A stretch of DNA of 6,136 nt from Brevundimonas sp. GTDB taxonomy: Bacteria > Pseudomonadota > Alphaproteobacteria > Caulobacterales > Caulobacteraceae. Where the stretch lies: the NCBI GenBank assembly GCA_020253595.1, contig JADCBH010000186.1:1-6136 (forward strand). Direction: 5' to 3'. Below are positions 1-5,019 of the stretch, piece after piece. The notes beneath the pieces were generated by a model. That model saw nothing but the letters and a program-made list of their open reading frames with translations, did no database searches and was not told the origin of the DNA. Positions within the stretch are counted from its first letter, which is position 1; every line of letters begins with the position of its first letter. The position numbers were made by a program, and so were the translations under genes.

Positions 1-1836
1 GCGTTCCTCCTCCAGGCCCTTTTCGCCCTTCTCGTCGATGCTGCGCTGGGAGGGAAAGACGCCTTCCTCCCAGCCCGGCAGGAAGACAAGCGGGAACTCC
101 AGCCCTTTGGCACCGTGCAGCGTCATGATCTGAACCGCGTCCGAAGACGGTCCGCGATCCAGGTCCATCACGAGCGAGACGTGCTCGAGATAGGCCCCCA
201 GCGTCTCGAAGGACTGCATCGCCTGGGTCAGTTCCTTGAGGTTGTCCAGGCGCGCCGGGCCGGTGGCCCGATCGGCCTTCTGCATGTCGGTGTAGCCGCT
301 TTCCTCCAGCACGGTCTCCGTCAGAAGCCAGTGGCGCGTGTCGGATGCCAGCGCCCGCCAACGGTCGAGATCACGCACGAAGGTCGACAGTGGCGTCCGC
401 GTACGGGCCTGCAGTTCGTCCGACGTGATCAGTTCACGCACGGCCGTCATCGCCGAGACGCCCCTGTGCCGCGCGATCTGCAGGATCTTCTGCACGCTGG
501 TGTCGCCGATGCCGCGCTTGGGCACGTTGACGATGCGCTCGAACGCCAGGTCGTCGTCCTCGGACTGGATCAGCCGCAGATAGGCGTGGGCGTCGCGGAT
601 CTCGGCGCGTTCGAAGAAGCGCGGGCCGCCGATGACGACATAGGGGATGGCCAGCAGGACGAACCGCTCTTCGAAGGCCCGCATCTGGAAGGAGGCCCGG
701 ACCAGAACAGCCATATCCTTGTAGGCCATGCCGGCACGCCGCGCGGTCTCGATCTCGTCGGCGATCAGGCGGCTCTCGGCCTCGCCGTCCCAGACGCCGC
801 GCACGCGGACCTTGTCGCCCGTCTGGTCCTCGGTCCACAGGGTCTTGCCGAGCCGGTCCCGATTGGACGCGATCAGGCCTGACGCGGCTCCAAGGATGTG
901 GCGCGTCGAGCGGTAGTTCCGCTCCAGCTTGACGATCTTCGCACCCGGAAAGTCCCGTTCGAAGCGGAGTATGTTGTCCACCTCGGCGCCCCGCCAGCCA
1001 TAGATCGACTGGTCGTCGTCACCGACGCAGCAGACGTTGCCGGTCGAGGAGGTCAGCAGCCGCAGCCACAGGTACTGGGCGACATTGGTGTCCTGATACT
1101 CGTCCACCAGGATGTATCGGAAACGGCGGCGATACTCCTCGGCCAGATCCGCGTGCTTCGAGAGGATCGTCAGGTTGTGCAGCAACAGATCGCCGAAGTC
1201 GCAGGCATTCAGCGTCACCAGCCGTGCCTGATAGGCGGCATACAGGCCCTGACCCTTGCCGTTTGCGAAGTCTTCGCCGGGCGGCAGCTTCTCTGGTGTC
1301 CAGCCCCGGTTCTTCCAATGATCGATCAGGCCGGCCAGAGATTTCGGCGTCCACCGCTTGGTGTCGATGTTGGCGGCTTCCAGCAGCTGTTTCAGCAGCC
1401 GCTCCTGATCATCGGTGTCCAGGATGGTGAAGCTGGACTTCAGCCCGACGAGCTCGGCATGGCGGCGCAGGATCTGGGCGGCCACCGAGTGGAAGGTGCC
1501 GAGCCAGCGCAGCCCTTCGGCGGACGGGCCGATCAGGTGGGTGATCCGCTCGCGCATCTCGCGCGCGGCCTTGTTGGTGAAGGTGACGATCAGCAGTTCC
1601 CAAGGGCGGGCCCGGCCGGTGGCCAGGATGTGGGCGAGGCGGGTGGTCAGGACGCGGGTCTTGCCGGTGCCGGCACCGGCCAGAACCAGTACCGGCCCTT
1701 CCGTCGCCTCGACCGCCGCGCGTTGCTCGGAGTTGAGGCCCGCGAGATAGTCCGGTGGCTCCTGCGCGACGCCGCCCGGGCCGTGCGAACGGGCCAAGTC
1801 GGAGATGCGCGGGGCGGGCAGGGGGGCGTCGGTCAA
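1..1836 (-). CDS. uvrD: UvrD/PcrA-type ATP-dependent DNA helicase II, C-terminus cut by window edge
   Basis: Superfamily 1A 3'-to-5' DNA helicase; this family unwinds DNA in nucleotide excision repair and mismatch repair. The minus frame stays open to base 1. Counting from a TTG start at 1836, the visible motifs are Walker A AGAGTGKT (about residues 53-60), motif Ia TFTNKAA (about 86-92), GTFHS (113-117), DFGDLL (213-218), Walker B VDEYQDTN (244-251), motif III DDDQSIYGWRGAE (273-285), motif IV LERNYRST (304-311) and motif V LHGAKGLEFP (about 573-582). Motif VI and the C-terminal tail lie outside the window; 612 residues are present. An in-frame ATG at 1956 would add 40 residues, but it sits 5 bases past the T-run of the trcR terminator and lacks a ribosome site. 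The TTG at 1836 follows a plausible promoter and gives a natural-looking N-terminus (MTDAPLPAPRIS). The function is secure; the start is not. Confidence 0.93.
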   Translation of the reverse strand, partial: MTDAPLPAPRISDLARSHGPGGVAQEPPDYLAGLNSEQRAAVEATEGPVLVLAGAGTGKTRVLTTRLAHILATGRARPWELLIVTFTNKAAREMRERITHLIGPSAEGLRWLGTFHSVAAQILRRHAELVGLKSSFTILDTDDQERLLKQLLEAANIDTKRWTPKSLAGLIDHWKNRGWTPEKLPPGEDFANGKGQGLYAAYQARLVTLNACDFGDLLLHNLTILSKHADLAEEYRRRFRYILVDEYQDTNVAQYLWLRLLTSSTGNVCCVGDDDQSIYGWRGAEVDNILRFERDFPGAKIVKLERNYRSTRHILGAASGLIASNRDRLGKTLWTEDQTGDKVRVRGVWDGEAESRLIADEIETARRAGMAYKDMAVLVRASFQMRAFEERFVLLAIPYVVIGGPRFFERAEIRDAHAYLRLIQSEDDDLAFERIVNVPKRGIGDTSVQKILQIARHRGVSAMTAVRELITSDELQARTRTPLSTFVRDLDRWRALASDTRHWLLTETVLEESGYTDMQKADRATGPARLDNLKELTQAMQSFETLGAYLEHVSLVMDLDRGPSSDAVQIMTLHGAKGLEFPLVFLPGWEEGVFPSQRSIDEKGEKGLEEER

Positions 1837-1866
1837 GCGGGCGGACTCTCGGGCGGCGGAATCGAG

Positions 1867-1895
1867 AACATAAGGGGCACGAGGACCAAAGTCAG
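1867..1895 (-). promoter_or_regulatory. putative sigma70-like promoter of uvrD
   Basis: On the minus strand, CTGACT (1895-1890; 4 of 6 matches to TTGACA) and TATGTT (1872-1867; 4 of 6 to TATAAT) are separated by exactly 17 bases. Transcription would start near 1860, about 24 bases upstream of the TTG start at 1836. It lies downstream of the trcR terminator, where a separate helicase promoter would be expected. It was found by eye and has no experimental support. Confidence 0.35.
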
Positions 1896-1960
1896 GGGCC
1901 CTGCCTTGCGCCGTTCGAGTTTGCGATAGCTCAGGAGACCGCCTGCCCAATGACATGAAC

Positions 1961-1992
1961 GAAAAAGCCCGCCCGGCATGGGCCGAGCGGGC
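1961..1992 (-). terminator. Rho-independent terminator of trcR
   Basis: Read on the minus strand, GCCCGCTCGGC (1992-1982) pairs with GCCGGGCGGGC (1977-1967) to form an 11-bp stem with one G-U wobble. The loop is CCAT, and five T residues follow (1966-1962). It lies 27 bases after the trcR stop codon and ends just upstream of the first possible ATG of the helicase frame. It therefore separates trcR from uvrD and argues against co-transcription. Confidence 0.9.
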
Positions 1993-2019
1993 GTTCTTCA
2001 GGCTGTGTTTGCCGGAGAC

Positions 2020-2685
2020 CTAGCTGCGGTCACCGAAGACCGAGGCTGCGGTGGGCTCGGCCGTGCGGCGCTCGCGCTCTTCCGGGACGAACTCCGGCTC
2101 GGCCGGCTCTTCGGCGACGGGCTCCAGGGCGGGACCACCCTTTTTGGCGTCGTCGCGGTTCTTCTTCTCGGCGGCCTTCAGGACCAGGTCGTCCAGCGCC
2201 AGCTGGCCGACGAGGCCAAGCGTCACAGGATCGACCGGCTTGATGTTGGGGCTGTTCCAGTGGGTGCGGTTGCGCACGCTTTCGATCGTGGCCTTGGTCG
2301 TGCCGAGCAGCTTGGCGATCTGCGCGTCGGTGACCTCGGGGTGGTTCTTTACGAACCACATGATGGCGTCCGGGCGGTCCTGGCGGCGCGAGACGGGCGT
2401 GTACTTCGGCGCCGGCTTGGACGACTTCATCAGCTCGGCGTGACGGCTGACGATGGCTTGCATGCGGTAGGTTTCGTCGGCCTGGGCCTTGTCCAGTTCC
2501 TCGCGGGCCAGCTGGCCCCCGGTGATGGGATCGACGCCGCGGATATCGCGGGCCACGTCTCCGTCGGCGATGCCGCGGACTTCCAGCGGGTGCAGGCCGC
2601 AGAAGTCAGCGATCTGTTCAAACGTCAGCGAAGTGTTGTCCACCAGCCAGACGGCGGTCGCCTTGGGCATCAGGATGTCGGTCAT
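2020..2685 (-). CDS. trcR: DUF1013-family cell-cycle transcriptional regulator, TrcR-like
   Basis: A 221-residue cytoplasmic protein matching the alphaproteobacterial DUF1013 family, which is annotated in caulobacters as a cell-cycle transcriptional regulator. Two helix-turn-helix-like segments are visible: about residues 19-42 (SLTFEQIADFCGLHPLEVRG) and about 105-143 (PDAIMWFVKNHPEVTDAQIA followed by KLLGTTKATIESVRNRTHWN). Both suit DNA binding. The last 45 or so residues are charged, rich in Glu, Lys and Pro, and probably disordered. The reading frame opens further upstream to 2826, but those codons cross the structured leader and putative promoter. The ATG at 2685 gives the conserved MTDILMPKATAVWLVDNTSL opening. 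The ribosome site is weak (GGGA, 9 bases upstream). The gene is monocistronic: divergent genes lie upstream and a strong terminator follows. Family assignment is by recall of conserved sequence. Confidence 0.88.
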   Translation of the reverse strand: MTDILMPKATAVWLVDNTSLTFEQIADFCGLHPLEVRGIADGDVARDIRGVDPITGGQLAREELDKAQADETYRMQAIVSRHAELMKSSKPAPKYTPVSRRQDRPDAIMWFVKNHPEVTDAQIAKLLGTTKATIESVRNRTHWNSPNIKPVDPVTLGLVGQLALDDLVLKAAEKKNRDDAKKGGPALEPVAEEPAEPEFVPEERERRTAEPTAASVFGDRS

Positions 2686-2708
2686 GGGCGTAGGTCCCGG
2701 ATGAGAGG

Positions 2709-2762
2709 GCCCGGTTAGCCCGGGCGCTGGATACGACGGCGCCCGACCTTTCGGCCGGGCGC
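2709..2762 (-). promoter_or_regulatory. structured 5' leader of trcR with competing hairpins
   Basis: Read as minus-strand RNA, hairpin A (2762-2739) is a 10-bp stem, including one G-U pair, capped by a GAAA tetraloop of the GNRA type. Its 3' arm CGGGCGC (2745-2739) can instead pair with GCGCCCG (2727-2721) to form hairpin B, with an 11-base loop. Hairpin B in turn competes with hairpin C (2725-2720 with 2714-2709, loop GCTAA). A and C can coexist; B excludes both. CCCGG at 2724-2720 could also pair with CCGGG at 2700-2696, which overlaps the weak ribosome site. Such an arrangement suits a leader that regulates translation, but no ligand or known RNA family was recognised. Confidence 0.4.
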
Positions 2763-2801
2763 GAATGATCTGGATATAGGCGCATTCGCCTGAAAAGAAA
2801 A
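2761..2801 (-). promoter_or_regulatory. putative trcR promoter with flanking inverted repeat (operator-like)
   Basis: On the minus strand a TATATC -10-like box (2778-2773) lies 17 bases after a weak -35-like TTTTCT (2801-2796). The predicted start near 2766 would open the transcript almost exactly at leader hairpin A. A perfect 7-bp inverted repeat, GCGAATG (2789-2783) and CATTCGC (2767-2761), has its axis on the -10 box. Its arm centres are 22 bp apart, about two helical turns, which is the geometry of a dimeric repressor site. The regulator is unknown; autoregulation by TrcR is possible but untested. Confidence 0.35.
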
Positions 2802-2828
2802 CGTCGTCGTTCCCCGCGGCACACAACC

Positions 2829-2857
2829 TTGGCGGCGACGGCGAAGGCGAGCATCAT
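2829..2857 (+). promoter_or_regulatory. weak candidate promoter for the secreted-protein cluster
   Basis: TTGGCG (2829-2834; 4 of 6 to TTGACA) and CATCAT (2852-2857; 4 of 6 to TATAAT) are spaced by 17 bases, 32 bases upstream of the first gene of the cluster. The match is modest for such GC-rich DNA. Confidence 0.22.
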
Positions 2858-2889
2858 GCTCCGAGCTCTGGCTTTGGAGGGGATGGGTC

Positions 2890-3438
2890 ATGCGCTGGAT
2901 TCTAGCAGGCGTCGCTGCGGTCACGGTTGCTGCTTGCATCGGGGTCGCCGAAGAGGCGAGCGCGCAGTCAGGATGGACCAGACCGTTCGACACACCGCCC
3001 GGCAGTTGGAGCCGCTCCTGTATGGGCGGGATGGTTACGAGCGGCGAACTAGTCGCCAACTGCCAGGATACGCGGGGCTTCTACCGCCAGGCGCGGATCA
3101 ACATCGCGTCCTGCCGCGGAGCCGAGATCATCAACGATAACGGTGCATTGGTCTGCTATCCGCGCGACGAGCGTCGGAGTGGCTGGCGGCGACCTGGCTG
3201 GGGCGCCGGTAGTCGCGTCACCGTCTATGAGCACGCCAACTATCAGGGCGTCGCGCGCACCTTCGATCAGGCCGTACCGAACCTGGTACCAATGCGGTTC
3301 AACGACGTGGTCAGTTCGATGCAGATGACCGGTGCCTGGGAGTTCTGCACCGATGTCGATTTCCGGGGCCGCTGCGAAATCTTTGACCGCGACGTCTCCA
3401 ATATGGTTCCACTAGGCCTCAATGACCTATTCTCCTAA
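2890..3438 (+). CDS. secreted single-repeat CVNH + beta/gamma-crystallin protein, C-terminus truncated by a stop codon
   Basis: A 182-residue exported protein, first of three related genes. The start follows a good ribosome site (GGAGG, 2876-2880). An N-terminal signal sequence ends near ASAQ (residues 23-26); VAAC at 13-16 is a loose lipobox, so lipidation is possible. Residues 37-90 match one cyanovirin-N homology repeat, with Cys 44, 58, 75 and 89. A Trp/Arg-rich linker (about 97-107) leads to a beta/gamma-crystallin domain (109-182) of two Greek-key motifs. Its first calcium signature is intact (NDVVSS, 138-143). The second stops as NDLFS (178-182), one residue short. Past the TAA at 3436 the frame still reads FRPVR and then stops, aligning with SLRPAR of the third gene, so a recent nonsense mutation is likely. 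The protein may bind glycans or calcium outside the cytoplasm. Domain calls are by pattern; function is inferred. Confidence 0.85.
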   Translation: MRWILAGVAAVTVAACIGVAEEASAQSGWTRPFDTPPGSWSRSCMGGMVTSGELVANCQDTRGFYRQARINIASCRGAEIINDNGALVCYPRDERRSGWRRPGWGAGSRVTVYEHANYQGVARTFDQAVPNLVPMRFNDVVSSMQMTGAWEFCTDVDFRGRCEIFDRDVSNMVPLGLNDLFS

Positions 3439-3455
3439 TTTAGGCCGGTTCGGTA

Positions 3456-4235
3456 ATGGGCGCGCAGACGACTATGAAGCGTGACGTCCGGCCGTCACGG
3501 ATGCATCCGGCCACCCGCGTGCTGGGTGCTGTTCTGGTGATGGGTATCGGTATGGGCGCCGGGCCAGCGCTGGCCCGGGTCCAGATCACCGATACGCCCG
3601 CCGGGACCTATGCCCAGACCTGCGCGGATGCATCGGTACGCGAAGGCCGTCTCTATGCGACTTGCCGGACGATGACCGGTCAACGGCGATGGACGTCGAT
3701 CGAACTGGCCCCTTGCACAGGAAGCGATATCGGCAACGACGACGGGCTGCTTGTCTGCCATGGACTGCGTGGACGGTTCGAGGCTCCGCCACCGTATGTA
3801 CCACCAGCTCCCTATCGGCCCCCGCCGGTTCTGGATGCCAGCGCACCCGCAATTCTGGGCAACTACACCCTGTACTCGCCGTTCTATCCCGATCCCTATA
3901 CGATCCAGGTTTATCCTGGGGGCTTTGTCTCGGCTGCAGACCTGGCGGATGGTTGCGTTGGATACATGAACCGCGAGCCGGACCTGGAAGTGACATACAC
4001 GGCGGGACGCGCTCCGCTGTATTTCAGCGTCGCCAGCAACGACGACACGACGCTTGTCATCAACGGACCCGACGGTCGCTGGTATTGCGACGACGACGGC
4101 GGACAGTATGGCTTGAACCCCTCCTTGCGTTTCGTGCAACCGCAATCCGGGGTCTACGACATCTGGGTTGGAACCTATGAACAAGGTCGGCGCCCCCGGG
4201 CGATGATCCACATCAGCGAGACTGGATCGCAGTAG
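3456..4235 (+). CDS. secreted single-repeat CVNH protein with Pro-rich linker and a distinct C-terminal domain
   Basis: A 259-residue exported protein, second gene of the trio. The signal sequence has a basic n-region, a hydrophobic core (about 23-37) and an ALA site near residue 40. Residues 48-106 are the same CVNH-type module as in the neighbours, with Cys 56, 70, 87 and 101 in identical spacing. A proline/tyrosine-rich linker (about 110-125) follows. The C-terminal domain (about 135-255) is not beta/gamma-crystallin: it has GCVGYM (166-171), YTAG, SVASNDDTTLVINGPDGRWYCDDD (191-214) and SGVYDIWVGTY (231-241). It resembles uncharacterised beta-rich modules of exported proteobacterial proteins, somewhat like PPC-type domains; Cys 167 and 211 may pair. 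The ATG at 3456 overlaps an in-frame TAA of the preceding gene's ancestral frame (TAATG), suggesting translational coupling. ATGs at 3474 and 3501 also leave a usable signal peptide, so the exact start is uncertain. No enzyme motif was recognised. Confidence 0.83.
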   Translation: MGAQTTMKRDVRPSRMHPATRVLGAVLVMGIGMGAGPALARVQITDTPAGTYAQTCADASVREGRLYATCRTMTGQRRWTSIELAPCTGSDIGNDDGLLVCHGLRGRFEAPPPYVPPAPYRPPPVLDASAPAILGNYTLYSPFYPDPYTIQVYPGGFVSAADLADGCVGYMNREPDLEVTYTAGRAPLYFSVASNDDTTLVINGPDGRWYCDDDGGQYGLNPSLRFVQPQSGVYDIWVGTYEQGRRPRAMIHISETGSQ

Positions 4236-4252
4236 GGACTGCGGGTCCACAG

Positions 4253-4267
4253 CCCATCGGCGATGGG
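4253..4267. other. small perfect stem-loop in the gene 2 to gene 3 gap
   Basis: CCCATC (4253-4258) and GATGGG (4262-4267) form a 6-bp stem with a 3-base loop, 18 bases after the gene 2 stop. No T-run follows on the plus strand, so it is not a convincing intrinsic terminator. It could stabilise the upstream message or be chance. The rest of the 124-bp gap shows no clear promoter. Confidence 0.3.
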
Positions 4268-4347
4268 GACGCAGTCGCCATACAGCTCCGGTTCATGTGG
4301 CCGGGTGAACAATGTGATATCGGCTGCGTTATGCAGTCTGGGAGATC

Positions 4348-4352
4348 AGGAG
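4348..4352 (+). promoter_or_regulatory. ribosome binding site of the third cluster gene
   Basis: AGGAG lies 7 bases upstream of the ATG at 4360. This is the clearest translation signal in the cluster; it fixes the start and gives a compact signal peptide beginning MKTLAFIAAG. Confidence 0.75.
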
Positions 4353-4359
4353 CAAGATC

Positions 4360-5016
4360 ATGAAGACCCTCGCTTTCATCGCCGCCGGTGCCACGTTGGC
4401 CATGGTCGGGATGGCGTCCGTCCCTCAGTCCGCCGAGGCACAGTCCCGAGGCGCGCCGCGCGGTAGCTACGCCCAGACCTGCAATGGTGCCTATGTGAAC
4501 CAGGGGCGGCTGTATGCGGACTGCCGCGACACGCGTGGCAACTACCGCTCCAGCTCGATCGATCTGGGTGCCTGCTCGTCCAGTGACATCGGCAACGATA
4601 ACGGACTTCTTGTGTGCCACAACGTGCGCGGCAGCTGGGAAAACAATGGCGGCGGCGGCAACAACGGCGGCGGCTGGGGTGGCGGCAACAATGGCGGTGG
4701 TTGGGGCGGAGGCAACAACGGTGGCGGTTGGGGCGGCGGTAACGGCGGTGGCCGCAACTCCATCACCGTCTACCAGGACTCCAACTTCCGCGGTTACTCC
4801 GAGACCTTCCGCGGCGAAATCTTTGATCTCGGCCGCTCGGGCTTCAACGACCAGATCAGCTCCATGCAGATGAATGGCAGCTGGGAAGCCTGCACGGACG
4901 CGAACTTCCGCGGCCAGTGTCAGGTCTTCTCCGGAAGCGTCCGTAACCTGGACAATTGGGGCATGAACGACCGGATCTCCTCCCTGCGTCCGGCGCGGGG
5001 CGGCGGCCGCTGGTAG
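4360..5016 (+). CDS. secreted single-repeat CVNH + Gly/Asn/Trp linker + beta/gamma-crystallin protein
   Basis: A 218-residue exported protein, third of the trio and the most intact. The signal peptide spans about residues 1-27 (MKTLAFIAAG to AEAQ). Residues 34-91 form a CVNH-type module, with Cys 41, 55, 72 and 86. It is close to the gene 2 copy: both share YAQTC, GRLYA and SDIGND-GLLVCH. A low-complexity linker (about 95-132) contains three copies of NNGGGWGGG. The beta/gamma-crystallin domain (135-211) has two Greek-key motifs, each with an intact calcium signature (NDQISS 163-168, NDRISS 203-208). A cysteine pair (178, 187) is shared with gene 1. The tail is Gly/Arg-rich (GGGRW). CVNH proteins are known mannose-type glycan binders and microbial beta/gamma-crystallins bind calcium; a glycan-binding or envelope-stabilising role is inference. 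The stop lies 3 bases from that of the convergent oxidoreductase gene. Confidence 0.88.
   Translation: MKTLAFIAAGATLAMVGMASVPQSAEAQSRGAPRGSYAQTCNGAYVNQGRLYADCRDTRGNYRSSSIDLGACSSSDIGNDNGLLVCHNVRGSWENNGGGGNNGGGWGGGNNGGGWGGGNNGGGWGGGNGGGRNSITVYQDSNFRGYSETFRGEIFDLGRSGFNDQISSMQMNGSWEACTDANFRGQCQVFSGSVRNLDNWGMNDRISSLRPARGGGRW
4660..4740 (+). repeat. three in-frame tandem 27-bp repeats encoding NNGGGWGGG
   Basis: Units at 4660-4686, 4687-4713 and 4714-4740 encode identical nonapeptides but differ at synonymous positions, for example GGT, GGC and GGA for glycine. A partial unit (NGGGR) follows. The peptide is conserved while the DNA has drifted, so selection on the linker or older duplication is likely. 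Copy number may vary between strains by slippage. Confidence 0.9.
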
Positions 5017-5019
5017 GCC

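Noticed and set aside
115..1929. Long plus-strand open frames (255 and 343 codons) opposite the helicase gene
   Set aside because: They are antisense to a frame with every SF1 helicase motif up to motif V. Their translations are Gly/Ala/Arg/Gln-rich without domains, as expected for shadows in GC-rich DNA.
1978..2718. 246-codon plus-strand frame opposite trcR
   Set aside because: It is antisense to the conserved DUF1013 protein, has no ribosome site, and covers the trcR terminator and leader.
2898..2902. GANTC (CcrM methylation) site near the start of the first cluster gene
   Set aside because: A single site inside coding sequence is expected by chance and does not overlap a recognised promoter box.
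2829..3140. 103-codon plus frame overlapping the start of the first cluster gene
   Set aside because: It is out of frame with the signal peptide and CVNH module and has no ribosome site of its own.
3495..4250. 251-codon minus-strand frame opposite the middle cluster gene
   Set aside because: The plus frame has a signal peptide, patterned cysteines and homology to its neighbours; the antisense product has no recognisable feature.
4253..4267. Intrinsic terminator between cluster genes 2 and 3
   Set aside because: The 6-bp stem is short and no T-run follows it.
4639..4757. Possible CRISPR or non-coding repeat array
   Set aside because: The repeats are 27 bp, directly abutting without spacers, in frame and synonymous-substituted, so they are a protein linker.
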